Assembly (NCBI GenBank): GCA_035235625.1
Contig: CP141149.1
Coordinates: 30,373,753-30,437,752, forward strand
DNA: 64,000 nt
Origin: Saururus chinensis
Lineage: Eukaryota; Streptophyta; Magnoliopsida; Piperales; Saururaceae
Direction of reading: 5' to 3'
The notes beneath the pieces were generated by a model, which made no database searches, was not told the origin of the DNA, and was given only the letters and a program-made list of their open reading frames with translations. The position numbers and the translations under genes are program-made. How positions within the stretch are numbered: the first letter of the stretch is position 1; each line of letters starts with the position of its first letter. Shown piece by piece: positions 1 to 12,100 of this stretch.

Positions 1-539
1 GGCAAAGATTAGAATGGATCAGTTTGGGGTGGATTATATGTTGGGCGTTTGTCAGACAGTAAGAGTGTTCATAATTGTACAAGCATAACGTACATATTAT
101 GAAGTGAAAAATAAGTATAATAAGTGAGATATAAGTAAGAGGGCGACAACTAGGTTGGCTCTGAGGATGTCAGTGTAAGAGGATTTGGCCATAAGATGAA
201 TGGCGAGGTATGTAAGACTGTAAGGGTTTGTTGTACAATGAGTTTTGTCCATGATGTGGACGGGTAAGTGAAGTCTGCTGCCCTAACGAACTTGGGTTTC
301 GGATCGGGCTCAGCTTCGGTTTGACCAGTCGAGGACTGTGAGTTTGTGTGGCATAATTGTACCGCATAATATACTTAATTCAAACTGGAATTATAAGCAC
401 AGCTAATGATAGCGTTGTGAGTTTGAGACCTGAGGGTTCGACGGATTAAGTTCCGTGTTTGTGCTGGCCGCTAATGAGTCGGCCGAGCATTTATCATGTC
501 TTGCCATGGTGTTTATCCTGCGGGATGTTGTACGTGTCT

Positions 540-790
540 TTGTGTAGAGCACCGGGCGTCCGATGCTCTGGCGAGAGTGACGTTGTTTCGATTTGGTCTC
601 GCGTGCTTTGTATAAGCCCGGATGTTTGATGCTCTGTTGAGAGCGATGTACGTTTCGACTTTGTCTGCGTGCTTTGTATGAAGCCCAGACGTCTGATGCT
701 CTGCTGAGAGCGACGTATGTTTCTGATTTGGTCTGTGTGCTGTGTAAGCCTAGACGTTTGATGCTCTGTTGAGAGCGTTGTATGTTTCCG
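540..790. repeat. Tandem array, 66-bp period, about 4 copies
   Basis: The phrase GATGCTCTG recurs at about 562, 628, 694 and 760, exactly 66 bp apart, inside similar but diverged units that each carry GAGAG and TGTTTC-like segments. It lies within the LTR-like block. Confidence 0.75.
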
Positions 791-830
791 CCCAAGAGTG
801 GCACTGTATGTTTTCTGCCCAAGAGTGACA

Positions 831-935
831 ATGGTACTATAAGACCCATTATGGTGGGCAATTCTCTGGCACTATAAGACCCATTATGGTGGGCGATTCT
901 ATGGCACTATAAGACCCATTATGGTGGGCAACTGT
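831..935. repeat. Tandem array, 35-bp period, 3 copies
   Basis: Three near-identical units containing ACTATAAGACCCATTATGG begin at about 832, 867 and 902. Divergence between copies is very low, so this array expanded more recently than the 66-bp array next to it. Confidence 0.8.
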
Positions 936-1189
936 ATGACCCCTTATGTGTGGGTGTTTATGTTTGCGCGCTCAGGTAAGTAGTATCATGGATCTACTCT
1001 TACCTGTTTGATCCAGTGCCCCATGAGCATTGGTGTGCCTTACCTTCGGAAAAGTCCATGACGTCTAGTCACTCCCCGGAGGTTAAGGTGTTGCCCCAGT
1101 GGCATTCTTTTCCTTTTCAACGCTGGAGTTTATTAGTTGTAATGAGCTTCAGTGGTCGTTGATATGTGTACGATTATGAGTACGACTGT

Positions 1190-1685
1190 ATGAGTGTGAG
1201 TACGACTGTATGTGTATGAGCAGGACTGTAAGTGTATGAGTATGAGCAGGACTGTAAGTGTATGAGTATGAGTAAGACTGTAAGTGTATGAGTATAAGCA
1301 CGACTGTAAGAGTATGAGTACGATTGTGAGAATATGGTTCTGAGTAAGACAGTAAGTATGATTTTGTGCATCGTACGAGTAAGGTCGTACGAGTCTGATT
1401 GTACGAGTAAGGTCGTACATGTATGTGTAAGTTGTATGAGTGAGCATACGATTGTACGAATAAGGTCGTACAAGTATGCGTATGTTGTATGCGTATGCGT
1501 ACAGTGGTACGAGTAAGTTTGTATGACCCTGGATAAGGGTGTTTGTGTAAGTTGTTTGGATAGTATGATTTTGGCACAATGGTGCCTTTGGTATGATTCT
1601 GGCACGATGGTGCCTTCGGTATGATTCTGGCACGATGATGCTTTGATATGTCTGTGGCACGATGGTGCCTTTGGTATGATCGTAT
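1190..1685. repeat. Degenerate short tandem repeats (GTATGAGTA-type and ~29-bp GGCACGATGGTGCC units)
   Basis: From 1190 to about 1530 the sequence is a degenerate reiteration of TATGAGTA/CGACTGTA/GTCGTACGAG-like words. From 1571 to 1681 a unit of about 29 bp containing GGCAC(G/A)ATGGTGCC recurs four times. These explain the long Tyr/Thr/Ser-rich frames on the minus strand, which should not be taken as genes. Confidence 0.7.
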
Positions 1686-2287
1686 GAGTTTGAGCATGTT
1701 TATGATTATGATATGCTTCTGCTTCATGTTTGAGTTGCATGACGCATGATTTCTGAACTTGTGAGTTCACCGTTTGGGATTTCCCCTACTGGGTATTTTC
1801 CTACTGAGTATGAAAATACTCACCCTACTTCTTTTAGCCCTGTTGTACGGGAGGTTTTGCAGGTTGTGCGAAGAGCTCCTGGAGATGGATGCTCGTTTCA
1901 ACGGTGGATCGATTCCCGTTGACTCAGGTATCAGCTTGACACTTTGCGAGTTCATTTGTGCCACGATCTCCTGTATTGAGTGAGATGAGACATCAAGATG
2001 TTTATTCTGGACTTTCATTTGGATTAGTCTGTGGACTGTTATGGGACTTGTACTCAGGGATGCCCGGGAGTGATTTGTATTTAAAAGTCTATGATCATAG
2101 CAGAATTTATTCGTACGTGTGTTTTCGAGTAGCGCCTGAGGATATTTGATTTGACAGTACGATGTTTAACCGTATGATGTTTTAAATTATAAACAGGTTT
2201 TGATTTTATCGTTTTGACTCCGATTTATGGAAAAAAAAAATTTCTATGAGTTTTGAGAAAAAGGGATGAAAAATCTCGGGCGTTACA

Positions 2288-3144
2288 GATTGGATTCAAA
2301 TTTATTATTTCTTAAATGGTATTGGGTTTGAGTTTCACAAAACCCGACCTGGTGACATCTCTCATATATTTTCCATTTAAGTTGGACTACATGGCCTTTT
2401 TACTAGTTACTCCAATGTCCAAGGTGCCTGTAGCTGTGTCTCGTTGAATTATTTTGTTTGTCAATTTGACCTTATTCGACCGTTTGCCTAAGGTCTAATT
2501 AATTTTTAAATACAATGCGTATTCTTATATAAAGAGTAATTTTTAATTTTTTTATTAATATTATTAAATATTATTTTCTTATACTTAAATATTTACTAAT
2601 TTAAATACAATCATATTAATGTTATATTTAAATATTATTTAAAGCTAATTATTCTAATAACAAAATACCAATAGACAATTTACTAACAGACAAGCCTTGC
2701 TTTTTCGCCAAGGACTAGCCCTAGCTCTATCCTTTGGCTTACATATTTTATTGGTCGTTAGATAATTATTTTTTCTTTAAAAAATTTAAACCCGGCAATA
2801 CCACCATAATTAACACGTGGGATAACCTGATAATTTTGAAAAAGAAGAACTGTTTTCCGGCATGAAAGTGCATTTGAAAAAACGGAGCACTTAAAAAAAC
2901 CTCAAGGATCTCAACACCGCGGCGACACACGTGCCAACCGTTATAAACTTTGAATATGAAAAACCAGCCAGTACAGCACGTGCCGTCCGTTCGAAAATCC
3001 TCCAGGCGGTCAGGCCCCAACCCAATATTCAGAAACCCCCCTTGGGTCTGGTACGGCTGAGCTCTCCCCAAAGTCGGAACTCGGTACTCCCGAGCTCTTC
3101 CCTCCCTCGCACATCTTCTTCTCTTCCGAAGAGAAGAAACTATA
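2288..3144 (+). promoter_or_regulatory. Upstream/promoter region of CDC27 with three CACGTG cores
   Basis: No gene is seen in this 0.85-kb stretch; the first part is AT-rich. Three perfect palindromic CACGTG (G-box) cores lie at 2814-2819, 2928-2933 and 2977-2982, the last about 160 bp before the CDC27 start codon. The pyrimidine-rich sequence just before the ATG looks like a 5' leader. G-box function is inferred from the motif only. Confidence 0.45.
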
Positions 3145-6100
3145 ATGGAGATCTTAATGGTCGAATGCGTGCAGAGCAGCCTCCGTCTATTCATGAACCG
3201 AAACGCCATCTTCCTCTGCGAGCGCCTCTGCGCCGAGTTCCCCACCGAGGTTTTAATCCTTTTCACTCTCCTCCACTGTTACTGATTTTTATTTTGTTTT
3301 GCTGCCGAAATTAATCCCTTCGGCGGCGAGCATGATCCTATTTTATTTCGCGGTTGCAATCCATGGGCTCGAGCGAGCGAGATCTTACTTGGAGGCTCAA
3401 TGTTGGTTAATTGTTGAATTTGGTATCTGTTGGCGCTTGTTTGATATATTGCCACGGATATTTAGTGGTTTATGAAGTGGGTTTTCAGGTTTATTTGTGT
3501 ATTTCTCTGGACATGTATTTGTGTGATAGATAGATTGCTTTCACGTTATGCATTGGGAAATTTCTTCCTTCGGTGCTGACGGCTGGGTAATTCATTTGAA
3601 ATGGTGCAAGTCTACCTCGAGGGAGTGTATAGGGACCAGCAGGTGTCGAGCAACCTGTCTTGTTCTTCAGTTTAGCATGTCGCCTAGTAGCTTCTGAAGG
3701 GGAAATCAGTATGCCCATATACAAATCTACGCCTTGGGATATTTTTTTTAAACAGTAATACTCCCTCCTTCCTGTATTAATAACTACATTTAGAAGAATA
3801 GTAATTTTTATTGAATGGTGAAACGCACATATAAGAGAAGGGAAAATAAGCGTATGATACCCTTTTTCAAATTCTCATCCACTTAAATTGAATAAAATGG
3901 AGCTATTTATATGGAACCATTTTTTTTGCTAAATGGAACTATTATTTTAGGACGGAGGGATTATAAAAGAAATTATGATATTATGTTGTGTCTGCTGAAT
4001 GCATGTTTTTGTATGAAATTGTATAATGGGAGCTATGCTAGCATCATTGCTGTTTGGAAGTGTTGTCGTTGATTAGCTATGAGTTTATCAGTGAACTTCA
4101 TTGGAGTCTGTGGTTGTTTTGCGTGAACCTTTGGTTACTAGGTCAAGTGAACATGGGAAAGATATGTTGCATTTTAGCAATTAAAATAGTGATTCTACTG
4201 GCGTGGGAGTTGTGAGCTGGGTACAGCCTGGCTGCTTGGCTCCTTTTTCTTTTTTGGGAGATCACGAGACTAGACGGTGTTGCATATGTTCATCATGGAG
4301 AAGTGATGGTATTCATAGTGAAATTACATGGGTAACTATAGTTTTCTACAGCTGGATCAGAATCCTGGTAGACCATCAACCGAACATTGTAGAAGAAGAT
4401 TCTTCATTCTCGAATTGCGAAAGCAGCTACATACTGAGAGTCTAATTTTCCCATTTGCTCACCCGTTTTGAACTAAATCAAAGTCCTAACATATTAGGGA
4501 ATAGAGTGCAAGCCTCCTTAAATAATGAACATAGAAGTCTAGCTGGATGTCATATGGAATAACAGTTTTCTTCTTCTTATGACTGCTACTGCTGTTTGTT
4601 TTTATTCTTGATGTTCTTATCTTATTCGTTGAACTTGTGGTTAGAATATGGATAAATGAAAATTATTGCTTGCGATCCCTTATAATGGCTTTCTTCTACA
4701 TTGTAAACTAATTACCTCCTAACTATTATTAGTGGGTGAATTGCCTTTAATACTAGGCTCAGCCTATCATCTCCTGTTTTTTGAGAGTGAAACATGAACA
4801 CTTCTGTGGCTAGTTTGCTCCGCATGTAGTTCCATACTGTAATTGATCATTTGGTGGTTTTAGTCATTACCTTATGCAGTTGCTTTTTGGACATGCAGTT
4901 GAATCTACAACTGTTAGCTAACTGTTACTTGCGCAATAATCAGGCGTACTGTGCATATCATATTTTGAAAGGTAGCTACAACATATTGATATCTTCAACC
5001 TTTAATTAGTATTATCTGATAATATATTTTTTGTTTTATTTGATGAACCTTTGTGTTTTAATCGTGAAGGAACACGAATGCCCCAATCTCGCTACTTGTT
5101 TGCAATATCATGTTTACAAATGGATTTATTTCGCGAAGCTGAGGTGACATTACTGCCCACTAATGATCTTAATGGAGAGGTATCCTATATTTGTTGCTTT
5201 TGAATAACAGTTGATATGATGATGGAATACCTTTTGTTGGTCCAATATATTGTAATTTGAAATGATGTAATATTTATTCACTTCAATTGTTTCAAGAGAT
5301 TTAATAAGTTTATTAGTGGCTGTTGATTGACGATGCCTTCTGATGATGTTAACATGCCTACTGTCATCAGCATATTGACTCATTTTATTGTTCTCTTCTT
5401 GTTTTGGACACAGGTCCCAAATGGTGCAGCCGGTCATTATCTTCTTGGGCTTATATACAGGTTCTTATGACCCTCAAAGTTCATGTGATACAATATTTTG
5501 TTTCTTTCCCAAATTTTGGGTTAAGACTTTGTTGATTTCGTTTGTTGCAAAATTATCACTTATTGATCTGTTTTTGAAATATTATGTTACTCAAAAAGTA
5601 ATTGTTCTTATAACTGTAATGTATGATGTTTGGGTACAGCATTCAGCTCTAATTTCTAGTACACATGTATGCGTATGTGATCTTAATATTGTCTACATGA
5701 GTCCTCGGGTAAATGGGGACTGGATATATCTAACTTAGCTGCATGGCCTACTCAGTAAGAAGCAAAACACTTTCCCTTGCCATGTGAATGGCGAGGAGGA
5801 AAAGTAGGTGGGCCACTGAATTAGACAAGCAACCAAGTTTTGCTGTCTTACCCAGAGCTTTTCTTTTTCTTTGTGGTTAAAGTCAGTTCAACCTCACTTA
5901 CACTCTCAGCTGCTAAAAGGAAATATCTGTTTCAAGTGCTTAGACCACACCGTAAGAACCTTGGATGGGTGGGGCCTTGGTGGTCTCTCAGAACTCCCAT
6001 CACTGTCTTCAAGAAAGTATTGGATGTGAGGCAAATAGATAAGATGTTGATATATATTTAGCATGTGGATACATTATACATCTAAAATAAATTTGTTGTG

Positions 6101-9100
6101 ATTAATATTTTCTCCTCCCAGGGCTAGATCAATGTGTTTTTGTTTCTTTTTCTTTTCTAGGAGGGTTTTTTGTTCTTTGTTTGGCCCAGGGGGTGGGGTT
6201 GTTGGGAAGAAAGTATTATGTATTTTACACGTTGGTGTGCACTACACAAATTGGAGCGTCTATACTTACAATTATGTCTCCCCTCACCAATATAATGTTT
6301 ACAGTTATGCATGCGCCTCTATCCATAGCTAGGTTCATCATCTGGATCATGCAGAATTTTCACATCGCCTTAATTATTATCCTTTTTTTTGGGTTGTCAT
6401 AGGTACACTGATAGAAGGAAAAGTGCAGTTAGTCACTTCATGCAGGCTTTGTCTATGGATCCCTTTTTATGGGCTGCATATGAGGAACTGTGTGTTCTCG
6501 GTCAGTATGATTTGTTAGAAGGGCATATCTTAACTTTAAAAATGTTTATTGAACGTTTTCCAGTAATTGTATCTATAAACTAATGAATTGTTTGTATTCT
6601 AGTCCATCTAGCAGTAGTGTTATAAATCGGATTCTTAATGGAATTCTGCTGAAATGCTAGAAAATGCTGTTTATTATCATATTTTTATGTTGGTTTTTAA
6701 AGGTGCTGCAAAAGAAGCAAATGAAGTCTTTGGGGAGGCAGCTGCTCATCTTATTCAACAGCAGCATTCACATTCAGGCGGTCAAGAATGTAATGGTCAA
6801 TCTATTAGGGCATCAATCGAGGTGAGCTCGAGGCAGCAGAAGCAATTGCAGGGAAACAATTTGAAAGAAATTCCCCCGGCTTATCCTATTGGTGTGGCTA
6901 TGGGATCAGGATCTTGCACTCAACCTGCAAATTGTCCTTCTCATTCTTTATATGCTACTCCATCACCAGTCTCAACTCAGGTAATATTATCTTTTAAGTA
7001 GTGAAGTTGTGTGTCTTCCACCCCATCATATACTGAGTCCTCCCTGTTGTAATCACTTTTCCCATCTGGCTTCCCAATGTAAGAAGGCTTTTTAAACCAG
7101 GCTATATCAGATCCACTTATCAGGTGGACGTAGTTGGGAACTGGGATGGAGGACACATTTCAATTTCTTCTTTCAGACTTCCTTTCAGTATATCTTGCTG
7201 CCTAGTGTTTGGTAAAATTAGCCAGAGAAGAATATTTTGTGTTAAAATGGCTGCAATCATCAGAAGTTTTGTTGTTGTTAATAATATTTATACTGAGGGC
7301 TGTATTATGTTCTTGAGAGTTGAGACCGGTTGGTTTCTCATTTTCAAGACATATTAATCTAAAGCATAACTCTAACTTCATTACAGGCGGGGATAGTGAA
7401 TCAAAGTTATAAATTTGACCTGTCATCTTTGGTGTTGGATCCACGTCTCAACCATTGGATTTTTGAGAAACCCTGAGTTATGAGATGTGTATAACTGTCC
7501 AACTTGCTACAAAGTACAAATATGTTGTCTTTGCACAAAAAATCTGCATTTATTGAGTGGATGTCATGTGTTTATCTAATCAATATGACAACTGCACTGT
7601 TAGAAACATGCTACAAACAGATAATGTATATGCTGCTTCGATGTGTATCGGAGTGGCACGCAGCGAAGGTAAGGATAATTGGGTGTAATGTGGTGAAAAG
7701 GAGATGAAGGGACGGGAAAATCTTTTCCACAAACACCTGTTGTGGAAGTGAAAAAGAGGACGAAAAAGGGAAGCTGAGTCTGATAGAGAGAGAGGAGAGT
7801 TTGAAAGCGGGAGAGAAAGGGAAGGAGATTAGCCTAGTAAATTCTTCATTAATTCAACAAAAGGCTGTGTACAGTTTTACATAGCTTTGGCCAACTAGTG
7901 GGCCCATACTAATAATGATTTAAGCAAAAACAGGAATTAATCTAAAGACCGTTCATCACTAAGTAAAGGTTAAAGCAAATTAACTAATAAACGTAAGAAG
8001 CAAATGGGTCTTATATCATAAGTATTTCTGGTTCTGACTGATTCCTTCCTGCTTTTTAAAATTGTTGGGTTTCTAATCCAAACTTTCTGCTATGGTGCCT
8101 TCAATTGTGAATTTTCTGCTAATACATTAAGAAATCTTTATGTTTTAGAGTATTGGGCATTATATGCGGGAAGGGAATACATTCTGAGTTATGAATGGAA
8201 GACATAAGACCCGGGTACTGCTTGTTAAGATTTATCATCAATAATATACATGTCCTTTCTTAAGTTTTGGTTTATTAAGATAGTTGATATCTTCTTTACT
8301 TGTGCAATTAAACTTCTTCCCCTTACGTTTTAAATACTACAGATTTTTCATATCTACTTATACATGACTATTTGCTATAAGCAGTCTTACCTCTATGACA
8401 GTTAAATCCTTATGAATTTAAGCGTTTGAAAATGAGATGGCATCTAAATGTGTGGCACTAAAATGTAGGGGTTCACAGAATTGTATCCCTTTTTCAATTG
8501 AAAAAAAATGAAAATTTCAATGTGATAAGAAAAGTGCTAGAATTTGTGATATAGGTGATGCCATGTATATTCATCACTCATGTAATTATTCTCAAATTGC
8601 TGCTGCTGACTTTATCCTGATAGTCTGTCATCTTGTATATAAAAATTAAGACGAAAATCATTCACATTTATTGCTTGTTTTATCCTACAGTTTGCAGGTG
8701 TTGTTCCACCACCTCTTTGTAGAATTGTGCAGCCAAACCTTGGTGTGATGGGCGGTGAAGTTTCTCCAAAATCAACAGCCAATCCTCTGCTTCAAGCTCC
8801 CAGGAGAAAGTTCCTAGACGAAGGAAAGCTACGGAAGGTTGTCTCCTCTATTGTCTACTCCCATACCAATTTTTAAATTTATTTTATTCTACGATTATGT
8901 ACCTGGAAACAATATTTAATGGGTAAAAAATTTGGAATCTGAAGGTAAAAATGATGACATATATTTTTTGAGAAGGCCCTCTAACCAAAATTTGGGGTGG
9001 GATGCCTCCGTGTGTCCTTGAGTGTCTTATATCTTTACATCTTCTTCCCATTTCAATTTAAGTTGGGTGGGCATAGTATTTAAGGAATTTCTTTTTCTCC

Positions 9101-12100
9101 TACATTCTTAGGGTTCCCAACAGTTGATTGTATGCTATCTGTTAGATCCTGAAAATTTGTTCCACATTTTTGGCTGGAGGTTCTGAGTCCATCCACTTAA
9201 ATTTCCCCGTTGTATAATAGCCTTGCAAGCACTCTTTATGTCAGTTCTTTTTGCTTCTCCTTCGGCACAACAGAACTTGTGCAGTTGCCCTTATCGTTGT
9301 CTTTACTACCAGTCTAATCAGCACTGGACTTGTGTCCCATCTTATTATCTGTTGGTTGGACTTGAGTGCAGAGCATCCGTTCATCTTCTGCCCAAGCTGC
9401 TATCTCTCAGGTGCTTGCTAAAACTAAATTTTATCATTTCTGCTTGTTGTGACGATGAATGCCTTGACATGGGTATACACATCCCTAATTTGAAAATTTT
9501 AGTTGGATGGATGATGTTAGATAGTTTCTGTTGCACTGTACTTATGTAGCTCTTCATTTGACTTCTAAAACTTTTCTGCAAATGCTTATTTATCTGGTCA
9601 TTTTTATGTTTGAATGTGAAATGCAGGTTTCAGGCAGGCTATTTGCTGATTCGGCACCCCGGCGAAGTGCGAGACTTACAGGAGAAGCAGCAGCAAATGC
9701 AAATTCGAATTCCATTCATGTAGGAGGAAATGGAACAAAGCACTCATCTTCAAAATTTCTTGGGGGATTTTCATCATCATCCAAAATTGGTTCGGCAACT
9801 CTTCGTTCTGTTACAGTACGAAAAGGACAGAATGGGATTGCTGAAATTTTAGATGAAGGTATATTTCATTTGCACACTTTCTCTGAGATTGTAGTGCATG
9901 TGACTGGCTGTGCTGATACACAATGTCATAAATTTCATTTTTGATATATATTTTTTAATTTTTAGTTTTATTTGTGCTTTATTTCAATATATGCTTGTGA
10001 TTTTTTTCTCATTTGGAGTTCTTTTTATGCATTTTAAGATATTGGGTTGTGTTTCGTTTATGCTTAATTTCATTTGCAGCAACTAATTGTCTGTTTAACA
10101 TCTTGTAGGGAGACGATCTGAAGCTTCTGATGATTCGCATTTGGGGAACACAACTTCAACTAGCACAATGTTATCATTAACAGATGAAAGACTGACTGAA
10201 TTAAATAGAGCAGATGTGCAGATGGGGGGGGCTTCGGCATCTAGTTCATGGGTCCCTAGTGGGGTCACTGATCTATTATGCCTTTTGAAGACTCTAGGGG
10301 AAGGCTACAGGCTGTCCTGTTTGTATAAATGCCAGGTATGCAAATGTGCAGTTGCCCTATTTTTTATGGAGCTTTGTTTCACGTTTGCTAAGGATTGCAA
10401 TCATTTTGACGTGTTCGCAATATGGAACAGGATGCACTGGAAGCTTTTAACAGACTGTCACATCAGCAGTTCAATACGGGATGGGTTCTTTCCCAGGTGC
10501 TGTTTGCTTGTATTGTTTGATATGTTGTCATTGTTCTGTCCTAAGTTATGAGAGGGTCTTAATTATTTTGTTGAAGACCACCATCCTGCAGCAGTTGATT
10601 CTCGACTTTTAATTTAAATATAATATTACCTCCTATTATAAAACCTTCTTATGCCATCCTTATCTGTAGAATAGGTATTGATTGCACTGATGCGATCTTT
10701 GCTTCAGAAGATGAATATATCTATTTCTATTGCTTCCTGGATAATTGGTGGAACTTTGTACCATTATTCCTTTGTTAGAGGAATGCATCACATTGGGCTT
10801 TAGATCTGTTGCCACTATATTTTTCTTTCATGGGTTCAAAAGGTGGTAGAGGATCCATGCTTTATAGCTGGGATATGGGATGGATAATAGTGAGAATAAG
10901 GACAAAACCTCTTTTATATTTAACTCAGTGTTTGTCATTGTTGAGTATCTTTTGTACTCTTACAAACAAATAACGCTGTCATTATAGGATGTCCATCTTT
11001 TTATTGTCTCACTTTGTGATGTTCTGGTAGTTGGATATAGCTTATATTTATGGACACAATGTTACTCCATGCTTGTTCGACCTTCTGCTCATGGTTCACA
11101 TTATGAGATATATCTATATCTGTCCCCTGACCGATACAAGATATGGGAGAAGATTGTATCTACCTTAATCTCTCATATATGTGTTATCTGAGTAATATTT
11201 CAAATATTGGCAACATATCTGAGTTATATTTTCACATATTGGCAATATATCTGAGATATTGCCTCTGCCCCTCCCTTGCTGGTCCTACCACCCCTTTTCC
11301 TTTTGTCACGGGCCCCACTGTGTGGCCTGCAACTCCATCCTCATCCTCTGGTCACACTCTGGAGACATTCCGGCAACAATAATCAACTACTCCTGCAAAC
11401 ATTGTGGCTTCTTCTCTGGCAATGGTGACCTTTCAGGGACAAATATGCTTTCTCAGCCTTAGCTTTTCTTAGGTAGTCTTTGTTCTCTGGCAACAGCGTC
11501 CTCGACCTTCCAATTTGTTCCATCAATGACCTGGCCCCATAATTCGTTCCATTTTATGTTTTATTTCACGCAGCTTACCTTTTTGACTTCAGTACATCTT
11601 TCTATGTGTTATATAGATATTTTGCTTATAATTGCTGAGTTAATCTCACATGTTTTTAATTTTACATTATGACAGTGAAAATTCTCCAATAAGTAGTCAT
11701 CACTAAGCCTCATCAAACTTGTTTTTCATTATTATATTCATAAGTTTTCTAAGTGATGAGTGTAATTTGTGTTAATATAATTATAAATACATGGTGTTAT
11801 CATTGTTTGAGATTAGTTTTAGCGCTTTTATATAAATATATGCTGAGATTAAAGATACATGTGGGAACATCATTTTGGGTCGCCAATATCATTTTCTCCA
11901 ATATCTTTGATATATCTCCGATTTATACTATCTTAAGGTTACTGATATATCTCCAATAACCTATATTGCGATTTATATATCTGCTCCTGTGTGGGAAGGT
12001 TAGTCTTTTCATTGTGATCCTTTTTTTGGTTACTCATTTTGGATTGGCCTCTTTTACACTTCATGCAGGTGGGCAAAGCAAACTTTGAGATGGTAGATCT

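Larger units (their letters stand above)
1..2287. mobile_element. LTR-retrotransposon terminal repeat, partial (left end outside window)
   Basis: No coding sequence is recognisable; the long open frames on the minus strand are low-complexity by-products of short repeats. The block ends at about 2278-2287 with GGGCGTTACA, which read on the other strand is TGTAACGCCC, a typical terminus of plant Ty3/Gypsy LTRs. The bases just outside do not resemble a methionine-tRNA primer site. The interior is a series of tandem arrays, typical of large Gypsy LTRs. Orientation cannot be fixed, and no gag or pol sequence is inside the window. Confidence 0.5.

Noticed and set aside
1133..1770. Three overlapping long minus-strand frames (Tyr/Thr/Ser/His-rich, 175-198 codons)
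   Set aside because: They are translations of short tandem repeats inside an LTR-like block; composition is periodic and all frames are open for the same reason.
2766..3266. 166-codon minus-strand frame across the CDC27 promoter and exon 1
   Set aside because: It is antisense to the confident CDC27 first exon and leader and resembles no family.
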